Positions 10,141-20,985 of a stretch of 64,000 bases of DNA are shown here, in pieces (the first letter of the stretch is position 1; every line of letters begins with the position of its first letter). Origin of the DNA: Gerris lacustris (lineage: Eukaryota; Arthropoda; Insecta; Hemiptera; Gerridae); the NCBI GenBank assembly GCA_951217055.1, contig OX578282.1, forward strand, positions 58,845,311 through 58,909,310, given 5' to 3'. The notes under the pieces are model-generated. The model was not told where the DNA came from, did not search any database, and worked only from the letters and a program-made list of their open reading frames with translations. A program made the position numbers and the translations under genes.

Positions 10141-10780
10141 TAGACGTTGATAAGATGCGCATTTCTACTAATGACTTGCCCTTGCTTCATTTGAATTTGC
10201 GATACCTCGGTCGGTAGCTTATCCGTAGCTTCATCCGTATCTCTAGGAAAATTTAGATCTATAGTTAATTCTAAATCCAAGCTGTGGCCTCTTTGTTTTT
10301 TTGATCAAAAACTCTTTTTGGGTATCTCCCCACCCATTTTTTCCTTAAAATATACAAATAATACCGCATTATTCATCAACCATTTATTAGAATACCTCAA
10401 TTTCCCAAACCAGCGTACAACTACAGGTCCCCGTTTGGTGTTTAATGTCTTCAAATTAAAATAAATCCTTGACATAAATGCGTTTTTAGACATTAGGGAA
10501 TATTTTTAATCTTTTTGTCTGTCTATCTCGTCTGTCAACATGTTTGTGATCTACCATACTGCTTGGCCGATTTTATTGAAATTTGACTGTTTTGTCCGAT
10601 AGTAGTAATAGTGGTATTCATTTCAAACCTTCTGTGCACATTTAATATTAAATATAAATAACTGTGACCCTGTTAGAAATCGAAGCAGACCCAAACAACC
10701 AAAAATTCATTTCCCAGCAGTGTTACATTATTTTTATGGAAGGATTTAGTGAGATTCGTATTTTGAAGACTACTTCATTA
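10141..10780. other. Unclassified repeat-like DNA
   Basis: At 10512-10600 lies a GTCTGTCTATCTCGTCTGTC box followed by CTTGGCCGATTTTATTGAAATTTG, the shared module found in several repeat families here. The rest is AT-rich with no recognised gene. Confidence 0.45.
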
Positions 10781-11202
10781 TACTTCATTTTAGGTTTCTG
10801 TACAAAGTACAAAAAGAAACCTTATATAACGGCTCTTTCTGTCTTCTGTCTGTCTGTCCGTTGGTGTCTGTCCATTGCTTGTTTCAATTCATTAACTACT
10901 ATAGCTAGGACCATGAAAATTCGGCACACAGGTGCATCTCGGCATTTTAGACAACTGGACACATTTTGGATTTTCCACACTTAATATGTTCAAGATGGCG
11001 GCCAATATGGCGGGTGACTAACAAAAGTTCTTAGTAACTATGACATGTTTTATATCAATTTAAAGGTCTTGAAGTGTAGAAAAAGAATATGCAACTATTA
11101 AAATTCACATAATATTTTCAAGATGGCGGCCAATATGGCGGGCGACTTAAAAAAGTTTTTAGTAACTATGACATGTTATACATCAACTTAAAGGTCTTGA
11201 AG
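10780..11202 (+). repeat. Family F repeat, left part (interrupted by the BEL element)
   Basis: It contains the GTCTGTCTGTCCGTT box at 10848 and two tandem segments with TTCAAGATGGCGGCCAATAT near 10989 and 11117. It continues beyond the retrotransposon at 19209-19350. The segment AAAGGTCTTGAAGTGTAGAA at 11064 is an undisturbed internal copy of the sequence that the retrotransposon split. Confidence 0.8.
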
Positions 11203-12007
11203 TGTTTGTAACTAATGGGACCTAGGGTTAGGACCTTGATCAGAATACAAAAAAAGAATGAAATTGGTACACAAGAAAAGTAAGGTTTATTTCTAAACAA
11301 ATAAAAACATAATGAAAATATAATTATAGTTCGATTAAATGAAATGATAAAACATTTAACCATAAACTGAAAGATCTTTTATAAAACCATAATTAAAACA
11401 AATTAAGTCCTTTAAATTAAAAACGGAATAGAAATATATGTTATAAGGAAATGTCTTGTAGTTTAGATTTAGTAGAAATGAACTGTAATTAGTAGGCTGC
11501 AAAATTATGGAAGATCTCACCCAGCTGATGAGCTGAACAAAGAAGGAAGACTGGGGAGAAGATGTCCTATAGCTGAAGCATTCTGCATCCAATGTAATTT
11601 AAGTGTCAGAGGGTGGCTCCACAAATTCTGATGAATGAGTAATACTGAAGTGCACTCATTAAAATAAACTGAACTACTGATGATCCAAAAGTGCAAGGAT
11701 CACTGACCTTAACACTTTGGAGGTTAAAACTGAACTGCACTGCGGATAAAAACATTGCCTACATATATTTACTAAAGATAAGAAAAAAAAGAAAGGCCTA
11801 GGTAAGGAAAATAAAAATAAACAGTCGTTTAACTATGAGAGTTAGAGAATGTAAACAAAGTCCAAAAGATAAACCCTATCTTATCTGACCTTCTAGAACA
11901 AATAAATAAAATTAAAATTACTCCTTTAAAACAAAATAAAAAGGGGGTTTCAGATTAAACAAAATATTAAATTATTATTTATCGAATAAAATCAAGTGGC
12001 TTGAACA
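11203..12007 (-). repeat. 3' LTR (805 bp)
   Basis: Pairs with 18404-19208 over the full length with no difference seen. The retroviral-like ORF ends inside it, with its stop at 11992-11994. Two short frames inside the LTR have no recognised product. Confidence 0.96.
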
Positions 12008-15000
12008 TTCCGCCTACCAAAATTTACATGTAAATTTTCTTGGTATGCAGGATCATCTAGAGGGAGAGGTACTAAGGCAACGACTGGGCGTTTGAGAGTT
12101 GTGGTTTTGGTTTTTACACTTGCTACACGCACAACACCATCAGCTCCTGGATGAACCTGAATAATTTTCCCAAGTGGCCAACGAAGACTAGGAGAATGAG
12201 GATCCTTTAGGAGAACTAGATCACCTACTTCTAAATTTGAAGTCCTTTTGGTCCACTTAATTCGAGTTTGCAGGGTTGAAAGATATTCTCGTGTCCATCT
12301 CTTCCAAAAGTCTTCAGAAATGCGCTTCACTAACTGCCATCGCGATAGACGGTTAATATTTATATCAAGTAGAGATGGTTCAGGGGGAGCTGTGAGATGC
12401 CCACCAACCAAAAAATGACCAGGTGTCAAAAAATCATTTTCTTCTGGGCTTGAAGACAATTGGCAAAGGGGGCGAGAGTTAAGAATTGACTCAATCTTTG
12501 ATAATACAGTTGCCCACTCTTCAAATGTGAGCGCTGAGTCTCCAACAATTTTCTTTAAAATAGTTTTAGATGATTTCACTGCTGCCTCCCAAATTCCACC
12601 AAAATGAGGGCTGTGAGGTGGCTGGAATCTCCATTCAAAGAGATTCTTTCCTGCAAAATCTTCCAAAGCAGATTTGCAATCCTCAGACTTATACCATTCA
12701 GCTAACTCCTGTAAATGGTTGGCTGCTCCAATAAAGTTAGAGCCACAGTCACTGTATATACATGTAGGGATTCCTCTGCGTGAAATAAAACGAGTAAGGC
12801 ATGCTAGAAAGGATTCTGTTGAAAGACTGCCAACTATTTCCAAATGTACAGCTTTGGTTGCCATACAAACAAAAACGCACATATAAACTTTCGAGATAAC
12901 TGATCTTCTCAAGGTAGACTGGCGATGAGGAAATGGGCCAGCAAAATCTACACCTACATGGTGGAATGGCTGACCTCCCTTAGTGCGATAATCTGGTAAA
13001 TCACCCATAAAGGGGGTGATAGTTCGTTTTTCAGCATTGACTTTAAAACATCTCATGCAGAGGTAAGTTCTTCTTCTAACGATCCGACGTAATGATGGTA
13101 TCCAAAATTGTAACTGGAGAATTGCTTGTAGATGTTGAGGACCTGGATGACAATAAGTGATATGATAGTAATCTATCAGACATATAGTGAAATGACATTC
13201 AGGTAACAAGATTGGATACTTGTGATCATGACTGAGATTAGAATGGCGAAGTCTTCCGCCTACCCTAAGAACTCCCGCACTGTCCAAAAAGGGATGGAGT
13301 GACCTTAAAAATGTGGGTATCTTTTCTTCGCTAGGAGGTTTGTCCTGGAAGAAGTAATATTGCTGAACGATCTTGGAGCAAAACAAAATTGATTGTCTAC
13401 GCTCATGAATAGAAACTTGTTTTCCTAAATGAGACTTGGCAGGGTCCTTCAGATATTCCACAAATCTAAATAAGTAGGTTATAACATTAATAATTTTCTG
13501 AAATGACGACCATCTCTTCATACACTCAAGGAGATAGGTGCAATCACCTGTTGACAATAAGGTAAGTCCATTTGATGAAGTCTTCTTGTCACCTTGTTTA
13601 CATTCTAACTGAAATTCGCTTGAAGACTCCTCAATATTAGCTGTGTTGAAAGGCCATGAAGAAACTGGTTGCATTAACCAAGAGGGACCATGCCACCATA
13701 GCGGATGGTTAATTAACTCCTCTGGCTGAAGACCTCTTGAACTACAATCACTTGGATTATCCTTTGTTCCTACGTGGTACCACTGATCCAATGGAATAAT
13801 GGAGGTGATTTCAGTCACACGATGAGACACAAAGGTTTTCAATTGGTATGGTGGTGTCTTTATCCATGCCAAAGCGATTTGTGAATCAGAAAAGAAATAA
13901 GGTGACAATGCAGTTTCTTTCAATGTTTGAAGAAACGGAGATAAACTGGAGTAAGTCCGTGCTAAAAGCAGGGCTGCACACAGCTCAAGCCTAGGTATTG
14001 AAAGGCTCTGAGTAGGCGCAAGCTTTGACTTAGCTATAAGAAGATTACATTTAACGATGTTTTCTTTAGTGATTTTCAGATATATGACACAACTGTAACC
14101 TTTCATTGAGGCATCACAAAAGCCTACAATTTGATATCTGTAACAACCTTCGACAGTAACAAGTCTAGGAATGGATAAAAATTTACAAGCTGGTAATTGA
14201 TGGCAAAATTCAGTCCATGTCTCCTTCCGTAAATCACTGATTGGCTGATCCCAATCCACCTTGTCCTTCCATAAATCTTGAATTAAAACCTTAGCTGTAA
14301 ATATGATAGGTGAAAGGAAGCCAAGGGGATCATAGAATTTTGCTACTGCTGATAAAATTCCTCGTTTGGTAAATATCATAATTGGAGAAGTTATATCATA
14401 TAGAAAAACATCTATATTTGGATCCCACTGAAGACCTAAAATTTTAATTCCATCTTCAGCTTTTGAGGCTAAAGAAAGGGGCTGACTGGAAATGTCTTCC
14501 ACTCGATCTAAAATCTCCTTACGATTACTAGCCCATTTTCCTAACTGAAAACATCCGCGGGCTAGAAGTTCTATAACCTGAGTTTGAAGCTCATAAGCTT
14601 CTTCTAAGGTTTCTGCTCCGGTACAAAGGTCATCTACGTACATGTCTCGCTTTAAAACCTTAACTGCAACTGGATAATCTTTTCCCTCGTCTTCGGTTAA
14701 CTGATGAATTGCTCGTTGAGCTAAATATGGAGCAGGTGCCATACCATAAGTCACTGTGTTAAGTTCAAACTTCAAAACAGCACCTGTTGACTTGAAACGC
14801 CAGTAAATATGTTGAAAGGAGCGATCGAGAGGATTTATTAAAACTTGGCGAAACATCTTAACGATGTCCGCAACAATTACAATGATATGAGTCCTAAAAG
14901 TCAAAAGTATATCTTTGATGTCACGCTGCAATTTTGGACCTGTCATTAAAAAATCGTTTAATGAACCATTGTGCGTTCGCATTGAAGCATCGAAGACAAC

Positions 15001-17679
15001 TCTTATCTTGCCATCTTTAAACACTGGATGATGGGGTATAGTAAACAGAGAAATATCACTGGTAGCACTCATATGCTTGAGGCTCTGATATTCTTCCATA
15101 AATGCAACGTATTGTTCATGACATGAGCTCTTTCTGCTGAATTTCCTTTCTAGTGATGTGAATCGTTTTAGAGCAATAGAACTTGATTCAGAAAGGTCTG
15201 GAGGAGGCTTTGAGAATGGAAGGCGAACCACGTAACGACCTTCTTCTGTGCGGTAATGCGTTGATCGGAAATGTTCTTCACAGGCTATTTCCTGAGGTGA
15301 AGACTCAATATCTTTTATAATAGGTTCTTCAAGAAGCCAAAATCTTTTGACTTCATCCTGCAGACTGTCTCCCTGAGAGGTAATAAAAAATGAAGTTGAT
15401 TTCAAAACAAAGTCATTGTTAAACTGAATAGGTGGGAGTTTACCCATTACTATAAACCCGCAGATGGACGATAATAATTTAGGTCCATCATTCAGAACCT
15501 CAATAGTATCACCAGTAATAAAATCTAAATAAATATCTGCCCCGAGCAGAAAATCAATAGGACGAGGTTGTCCAAAATAAGGATCCGCTAAATTGTAATG
15601 TTTATAAATAGAGACAATATTACTGGGCAGATTAAAATGGGGAAGATCAGAGGTTATGGCATCGACTACTACTGCATCTGTTTTTAATACAGGTGTATCC
15701 TGATCCTTAGATATCAAAGTGCAAGGAGCCTTCCCTTTAGTATTGGAGAAGGACACCTGCCCAATACCTGAAATCCTGTTACGGAATCTTTGTATAGGGA
15801 GACCTAACTTCTTAACACACTTAGAGGTGATAAACGAATGTTGGCTTCCGCTGTCCACAACCACCCTGATAGAGTGCTTGACTCCTTGACAATCGAGAAT
15901 CTCCACCATTGCGGTACCTAGTAGCACAAGTGCTTCAGGATTGCTAGTTGCTGAAAGAGACGGTGATATGCTGAGATTAGAAACAATACCAGGAGAATCA
16001 TTGGATTTCTCTGGGAGCTGACGAGAGACTGAAGGTTGGATATTGTTTGATTCTTGATTAGTACGAGATAAGAAGTTTTTATGAAGAAGTGAATGATGCT
16101 GACGTGATTTACAAAACCTGCATGTCCAGGTAGATTTACAATTATTGGTTGAATGTGTGCTGGCTAGACAACTTCGGCATCCAGACCAGCCCTTTAGCCA
16201 TGCCTGACGCTGATCTACTGTAGCTCCGATGAATAATGAACAGTTAAAAAGGCCGTGAAATTTAGCACATGCTGGACATGGAGTAGATTTAGATTTAAAA
16301 CTCTGTGCATTATTGTTGCTATTAGCAGAGTTAGCTGAAGATGACTGAGCAATCAGGCTGGTTTTATTATGAGCACTGGATTTGAAACTCTTCTTTTGGA
16401 AAGGTTTAGTTCGCTGCTGAGAGGAATCAGATGAATGTTTATTATTATTGGCATTATTATGCTGCTGAGAGGAACCCACCTGAGATATCTCCTTAACTCG
16501 TACACGTGTTCTAATAAACTCAGATAAATCTGTATATTTTGGATATTCGTCAGGCTTTAACTGTAATTCAAACTGCTCTCTGGTCTGTGTATCTAAACAC
16601 TTGACTGCTAGATGATATAATATAAATTCAGATTCTTCGGTTATATTTAATCTACGAAAGGCTGAAATACTTTCTGATACTTGAGAAAGAAAATCATTTA
16701 GTTGTTCGGAAGATGGTTTTCTTGTTATAGGTGAAAATTCTAACAACGCATTAAGATAAGAAGCAGCTAAAAGCCGCTTATTGTCATACGCTTTGACAAC
16801 AGCATTCCAAGCAGCACTATAGTTTGCAGCTATAATAGGAAGGTGACTTATCACTGCTTCAGCAGGTCCTTCTAAGCTGGTAGATAAATAATGAAATTTA
16901 GTCACGTCCGTTAATGCTACGTCATCATGGACAATTGAACGAAATGTATCCCTGAACTTGGGCCAGGCTTTCAAATCACCATTAAAGGTAGGTAGGCTTA
17001 TTTTAGGAAGATGTTTTGATGAGGAATTATCAGAAGAAGTCATATTCTGAGTATCGTGAGAAGGTCCTGGTAATTTATTTTCTTCCGCTAGAATAACATC
17101 CAATGTAGATATGGCTTCATAATAATATCGTCTAACAGTCTCCATGCTAGCATTTTCCCGTTGGGTAGGAAAATCTGTGGATTTATCTTCCTTTTCATGT
17201 AAGTCAATTAACTGATCCCACAGTGACTCATATTTAATAAAATATCTATCTAAACTTTTAGACATAGCTTTGAAATTCAAAATTATTTTGCTATCCTTTT
17301 CTTTAGCAGCCTTCCGACCTTCACAGACAATACTTGCTACCTGTTTACCAGCATCTTCAAGTTTACGCTTTAAACCTTTCACCTCCTGTTCAAACATGGT
17401 TATTCCAGGTTTATCTCGGTTTTGGGGTATAACTGCCTGACCAGGTTTTGCACCAGTAGCACTAATGCTAGAAGTAGTAGTAATAGGGGTAGGATGACTA
17501 ACAGTAGTAGTCGCACTGGTAACTGTACTAGTAATTGTTGGACTAGGGCTGGTAGTAGTAATACTAACAGTTGCACCAGCCTGCTGTTGCTGAGGATTAG
17601 TTGTTACAAGTCGTTTCTCTTGACTTCCAGAAGTTTGCTCAGGTTTATTATTTTTACCCTTATTCCCATTACTAGACAT
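11992..17679 (-). CDS. BEL/Pao gag-pol polyprotein, 1895 aa, intact
   Basis: A single frame from ATG 17679 to the stop in the 3' LTR. A Thr/Ser-rich N-terminus (1-85) precedes a coiled-coil-like stretch (95-135) and a gag-like region resembling DUF1759 (about 225-390). A low-complexity Asn/Ser linker (400-465) leads to a Cys/His-rich nucleic-acid-binding segment (468-530). The aspartic protease (DUF1758-like) has VVDSGS at 607-612. Reverse transcriptase spans about 880-1100, with VFDAS at 895 and the catalytic YVDD at 1014-1017. RNase H follows at about 1185-1320 with Asp1189, Glu1232 and Asp1265. The integrase has a zinc-binding part (His1506 to Cys1541 and Cys1544) and a catalytic triad Asp1578, Asp1644, Glu1698. 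A DUF5641-like module (about 1780-1875) is at the C-terminus. No stop or frameshift interrupts it, and all key residues are present. Gag and pol are fused, as in many BEL elements, so protease cleavage must release the parts. Confidence 0.97.
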   Translation of the reverse strand: MSSNGNKGKNNKPEQTSGSQEKRLVTTNPQQQQAGATVSITTTSPSPTITSTVTSATTTVSHPTPITTTSSISATGAKPGQAVIPQNRDKPGITMFEQEVKGLKRKLEDAGKQVASIVCEGRKAAKEKDSKIILNFKAMSKSLDRYFIKYESLWDQLIDLHEKEDKSTDFPTQRENASMETVRRYYYEAISTLDVILAEENKLPGPSHDTQNMTSSDNSSSKHLPKISLPTFNGDLKAWPKFRDTFRSIVHDDVALTDVTKFHYLSTSLEGPAEAVISHLPIIAANYSAAWNAVVKAYDNKRLLAASYLNALLEFSPITRKPSSEQLNDFLSQVSESISAFRRLNITEESEFILYHLAVKCLDTQTREQFELQLKPDEYPKYTDLSEFIRTRVRVKEISQVGSSQQHNNANNNKHSSDSSQQRTKPFQKKSFKSSAHNKTSLIAQSSSANSANSNNNAQSFKSKSTPCPACAKFHGLFNCSLFIGATVDQRQAWLKGWSGCRSCLASTHSTNNCKSTWTCRFCKSRQHHSLLHKNFLSRTNQESNNIQPSVSRQLPEKSNDSPGIVSNLSISPSLSATSNPEALVLLGTAMVEILDCQGVKHSIRVVVDSGSQHSFITSKCVKKLGLPIQRFRNRISGIGQVSFSNTKGKAPCTLISKDQDTPVLKTDAVVVDAITSDLPHFNLPSNIVSIYKHYNLADPYFGQPRPIDFLLGADIYLDFITGDTIEVLNDGPKLLSSICGFIVMGKLPPIQFNNDFVLKSTSFFITSQGDSLQDEVKRFWLLEEPIIKDIESSPQEIACEEHFRSTHYRTEEGRYVVRLPFSKPPPDLSESSSIALKRFTSLERKFSRKSSCHEQYVAFMEEYQSLKHMSATSDISLFTIPHHPVFKDGKIRVVFDASMRTHNGSLNDFLMTGPKLQRDIKDILLTFRTHIIVIVADIVKMFRQVLINPLDRSFQHIYWRFKSTGAVLKFELNTVTYGMAPAPYLAQRAIHQLTEDEGKDYPVAVKVLKRDMYVDDLCTGAETLEEAYELQTQVIELLARGCFQLGKWASNRKEILDRVEDISSQPLSLASKAEDGIKILGLQWDPNIDVFLYDITSPIMIFTKRGILSAVAKFYDPLGFLSPIIFTAKVLIQDLWKDKVDWDQPISDLRKETWTEFCHQLPACKFLSIPRLVTVEGCYRYQIVGFCDASMKGYSCVIYLKITKENIVKCNLLIAKSKLAPTQSLSIPRLELCAALLLARTYSSLSPFLQTLKETALSPYFFSDSQIALAWIKTPPYQLKTFVSHRVTEITSIIPLDQWYHVGTKDNPSDCSSRGLQPEELINHPLWWHGPSWLMQPVSSWPFNTANIEESSSEFQLECKQGDKKTSSNGLTLLSTGDCTYLLECMKRWSSFQKIINVITYLFRFVEYLKDPAKSHLGKQVSIHERRQSILFCSKIVQQYYFFQDKPPSEEKIPTFLRSLHPFLDSAGVLRVGGRLRHSNLSHDHKYPILLPECHFTICLIDYYHITYCHPGPQHLQAILQLQFWIPSLRRIVRRRTYLCMRCFKVNAEKRTITPFMGDLPDYRTKGGQPFHHVGVDFAGPFPHRQSTLRRSVISKVYMCVFVCMATKAVHLEIVGSLSTESFLACLTRFISRRGIPTCIYSDCGSNFIGAANHLQELAEWYKSEDCKSALEDFAGKNLFEWRFQPPHSPHFGGIWEAAVKSSKTILKKIVGDSALTFEEWATVLSKIESILNSRPLCQLSSSPEENDFLTPGHFLVGGHLTAPPEPSLLDININRLSRWQLVKRISEDFWKRWTREYLSTLQTRIKWTKRTSNLEVGDLVLLKDPHSPSLRWPLGKIIQVHPGADGVVRVASVKTKTTTLKRPVVALVPLPLDDPAYQENLHVNFGRRNVQAT
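12008..12020 (-). other. Polypurine tract
   Basis: On the minus strand the 13 bases immediately before the 3' LTR read TTGGTAGGCGGAA. This is the expected position for the plus-strand primer of reverse transcription. It also lies inside the ORF, encoding part of the last residues (GRRN). Confidence 0.7.
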
Positions 17680-18380
17680 AACACATACTGTACCACAACT
17701 CTCAGCTTAACAAAAGGGACAATAATGAAAAAAAATATAATATTACTGTAAACAAAGCTGAAAGTTAAATAAGCTGAAAAGTTAGACAAAATAAAAATAA
17801 AATAAGAAAATGTTAAATCAACTGCAAAGCCTCTATAAAACAGGTGTATAAGTTCAAAATAATATTTAAAATAATTAAAATGACTTAAAGTTAAGACCAT
17901 GTAACAGTACAAAAAATACCTCTGCTGAAAGTATACCTTAACTAAAGGATTATTACAAATATAAAAAAAAAAACCAATAAAGCCACTTAAAATAAAAAAT
18001 AAAAAATAAAATTGAATTATTTAAATTATAAAATAAAGAGCTATTAATTATAAAATAAAATTTAAATTATTTAATTACAAATAAAAACCTATGTTTTATT
18101 TTAAAAGGTCAGATGAACATTTAAATACTATTAAAAAATAGATAAACTGCAGTATCTTAATTAAATTAGGCCTAGACTGAAATATATTATTATGTGGAAC
18201 AAAATAATAAAACAAAAAAATTAAATTTAAAAGAAACAAACCTTCCTTTAAAATGTGTACCTAACTTAATTAACTGAATTAAATTTAGATAAAAAACAGA
18301 AAGAAAAAATTAAATTCAAAATAAAAAAAAATTTAAAATTTAAATATAAATCCAAAGTTAACTGCATAAAAATTATAAAA
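17680..18380 (-). other. BEL/Pao 5' untranslated leader
   Basis: Very AT-rich DNA between the primer-binding site and the gag-pol ATG, about 700 bp. It may hold the packaging signal. No coding frame was recognised. Confidence 0.6.
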
Positions 18381-18398
18381 ATCTCGGCGGTGCCTCCA
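18381..18398 (-). other. Primer-binding site, probably for tRNA-Thr
   Basis: Minus-strand TGGAGGCACCGCCGAGAT starts five bases inside the 5' LTR. Its complement ends in CCA and predicts a tRNA with 3' end ATCTCGGCGGTGCCT before CCA. That resembles a threonine tRNA acceptor half as I recall it; the tRNA identity is an inference. Confidence 0.7.
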
Positions 18399-18403
18399 AA
18401 AAA

Positions 18404-19208
18404 TGTTTGTAACTAATGGGACCTAGGGTTAGGACCTTGATCAGAATACAAAAAAAGAATGAAATTGGTACACAAGAAAAGTAAGGTTTATTTCTAAACA
18501 AATAAAAACATAATGAAAATATAATTATAGTTCGATTAAATGAAATGATAAAACATTTAACCATAAACTGAAAGATCTTTTATAAAACCATAATTAAAAC
18601 AAATTAAGTCCTTTAAATTAAAAACGGAATAGAAATATATGTTATAAGGAAATGTCTTGTAGTTTAGATTTAGTAGAAATGAACTGTAATTAGTAGGCTG
18701 CAAAATTATGGAAGATCTCACCCAGCTGATGAGCTGAACAAAGAAGGAAGACTGGGGAGAAGATGTCCTATAGCTGAAGCATTCTGCATCCAATGTAATT
18801 TAAGTGTCAGAGGGTGGCTCCACAAATTCTGATGAATGAGTAATACTGAAGTGCACTCATTAAAATAAACTGAACTACTGATGATCCAAAAGTGCAAGGA
18901 TCACTGACCTTAACACTTTGGAGGTTAAAACTGAACTGCACTGCGGATAAAAACATTGCCTACATATATTTACTAAAGATAAGAAAAAAAAGAAAGGCCT
19001 AGGTAAGGAAAATAAAAATAAACAGTCGTTTAACTATGAGAGTTAGAGAATGTAAACAAAGTCCAAAAGATAAACCCTATCTTATCTGACCTTCTAGAAC
19101 AAATAAATAAAATTAAAATTACTCCTTTAAAACAAAATAAAAAGGGGGTTTCAGATTAAACAAAATATTAAATTATTATTTATCGAATAAAATCAAGTGG
19201 CTTGAACA
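18404..19208 (-). repeat. 5' LTR (805 bp)
   Basis: Upstream LTR of the minus-strand element, containing the presumed promoter. It pairs with 11203-12007. The adjacent TGAAG at 19209-19213 is the right half of the target duplication. Confidence 0.96.
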
Positions 19209-19350
19209 TGAAGTGTAGAAAAAGAATATGCAATTATTAAAATTTTCAAGATGGCGGCCAATATGGCGGGTGACTAAACATTGTTTTAGTTACCATAACA
19301 TGTTATATATCAATTTAAAGGTCTTGAAGAGTAGAAAAAGAATATTACTA
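19209..19350 (+). repeat. Family F repeat, right part
   Basis: It resumes the sequence broken at 11202: GTGTAGAAAAAGAATATGCA, then TTTCAAGATGGCGGCCAATA, as in the tandem copies at 10989-11130. It confirms the retrotransposon's exact insertion point. Confidence 0.8.
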
Positions 19351-19984
19351 TTAAAATTAGTGTAATTATATTAAACTTAAGAATTTTAACTTTAATGTAC
19401 AGAAACCGGCGATTATCGCCCCACGTACTTACGTGAAGCGCGCCTTACTTGTTTAACTTATGTGATTTGGCCAGTAATAGGGTGCGAAGAAGCTATGTGC
19501 CACACAAATTGGCAGATTTTTTTTAAAATTTTGAATCCACTTTCTTCTCATACCAACTCAATGGTATTTACAAGAATTTCGTTGCAATAAATTTTAAATG
19601 ACAGTAACCATATGAAATACAATTATTAGACTAACGTATGATAGGTACAATGTACAATTTAGCGACATGGACTGACACTCTAAAAACTGGTTGGGAACTG
19701 CTGATCTACAATCTACACCATTTAGTGTCTCTTAATTTTTATCTTCAGCATTTATTTCCATCTAGTTGGCTGTGCTCAAAATCATTGGCCCTTTAGGATA
19801 TTGTAGAATCTACTTTCGTTAACAATTTGGATTTTCTGTATCAGGGATTAAAACTATTCAACGTAGCTCAATTGGAAAGAGCGCTGATCTGGCTATTCCA
19901 GATCTGTAATATCCAGATCAGTGCTAGTCCCCATAGCTTTATTCCCGTGGACGGATGTATTTTTATCTATCTATGTCTCTTCTT
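19351..19984. other. Spacer with a family B fragment and a tRNA-like half
   Basis: At 19452-19515 is a fragment of the family B 3' end (GCTATGTGCCACAC...). At 19860-19905 is GTAGCTCAATTGG followed by GAGCGCTGATCTGG, a tRNA D-arm-like half with no B box. No gene. Confidence 0.45.
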
Positions 19985-20470
19985 TTTTACTTTCTCATAT
20001 AAAGAGAAAGTATTGTGATGGCGCGAATATTCTATTTTGAGATTTGGATGGATGTATACGTTTTGAGGTCTCCTGAGTCCAGAAAAGGGATTTTTAAAAA
20101 ATGTTTGTCTGTCGTCTGTGCAAACGCGTGGAGCCTAAACTACTGGGCCGATTTAGGCGATATTTGGCATTCATGTTCAGAAAAATCATACCCCGAAGTT
20201 AAATCGAGAAATGAATTTTAGCTTCAAATTTGAGGTCGCTACCCTCTAAAATACATGATAATAGCTTTAAACTTGGACGGAGAGAGGCCGGTTTCGATTC
20301 CCCGCCAAGAAGAAGTTTTATTATTATGATCAATTTTAATAAAATATTCAATAATACTTAAAAAAAACCTACGAAAAGTTATAAATGGAAAATACTGGGC
20401 TAAGTAATTATGAACTCATATATGAGAAAGTTGGTCTGAGTTGTTTCGGCCCTAATTTTTAATACTTATC
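19985..20470 (+). repeat. Family A interspersed repeat, copy 1
   Basis: It aligns along its whole length with 48575-49145: TATAAAGAGAAAGTATTGTG, the TGTCTGTCGTCTGTGC box, GGAGCCTAAACTACTG, then a B-box-like GGTTTCGATTCCCCGCC at 20289, and ACTGGGCTAAGTAATTATGA. The B-box hints at a tRNA-related origin for one segment. Confidence 0.8.
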
Positions 20471-20985
20471 TACTTAGAAATATTTAATACTTAGGAAAGA
20501 TCGGTTTCATTTATTACAATTGATTCATTCGCTAATATTTTATATTCACTCGTCAATGGTTAGGTTTGAATGGACTTTAATATATTAGACTCTATCCTTA
20601 ATTTGAGACCATTTATTTATCGCCATTTTACCTTAAAAAATAATGACTAAATTGACAATTAAATCAACGGTTTAATTAAACATGAAACGCTTAAGGGAAC
20701 TATTAAAAAGTTACTGTTTTTCCCATCTGAAATTTTATAAGAGTAATTTGGTGGCCCTAAAATGGAAATAAGAGATTTTCCTGTAATATTATCTTAATCC
20801 ACAATCAGTTTAATTAAATTATATTTCTCGTGGGTCTTATTCAAGCTTTTTTTAGGAAGATAAGTGAATAGTTGAACTAATTTTGAAGACTTTTTAACTT
20901 TAGTAACTTTTTAACTGATAGTAATTTCTTACGCCATTGTTATTTAACATTCCCATATGCTTGTGTACATTTTATTAAATACATT
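20471..20985. other. AT-rich spacer, nothing recognised
   Basis: No coding frame, RNA gene or known repeat was seen. Confidence 0.4.

Larger units (their letters stand above)
11203..19208 (-). mobile_element. Complete BEL/Pao LTR retrotransposon
   Basis: An 8006-bp element on the minus strand. Both LTRs are 805 bp, begin TG and end CA, and I found no difference between them on visual comparison. The 5-bp duplication TGAAG flanks it at 11198-11202 and 19209-19213, the size usual for BEL/Pao. A primer-binding site lies just inside the 5' LTR and a purine-rich tract just before the 3' LTR. One long uninterrupted gag-pol frame fills the interior. The domain order protease, reverse transcriptase, RNase H, integrase with a C-terminal DUF5641-like module is diagnostic of BEL/Pao. 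Intact coding and matching LTRs point to a very recent insertion that may still be capable of movement. It landed inside a family F repeat. Confidence 0.97.

Noticed and set aside
11356..11592. 78-codon frame present in both LTRs
   Set aside because: Lies wholly inside the LTR with no recognisable product. Its duplication follows from LTR duplication.
17422..17751. Ser/Thr-rich plus-strand frame of 109 codons
   Set aside because: Antisense shadow of the low-complexity N-terminus of the BEL/Pao gag region.
19858..19936. Possible tRNA gene
   Set aside because: A D-arm-like half (GTAGCTCAATTGG...GAGC) is visible, but there is no B-box or T arm and the acceptor does not pair.
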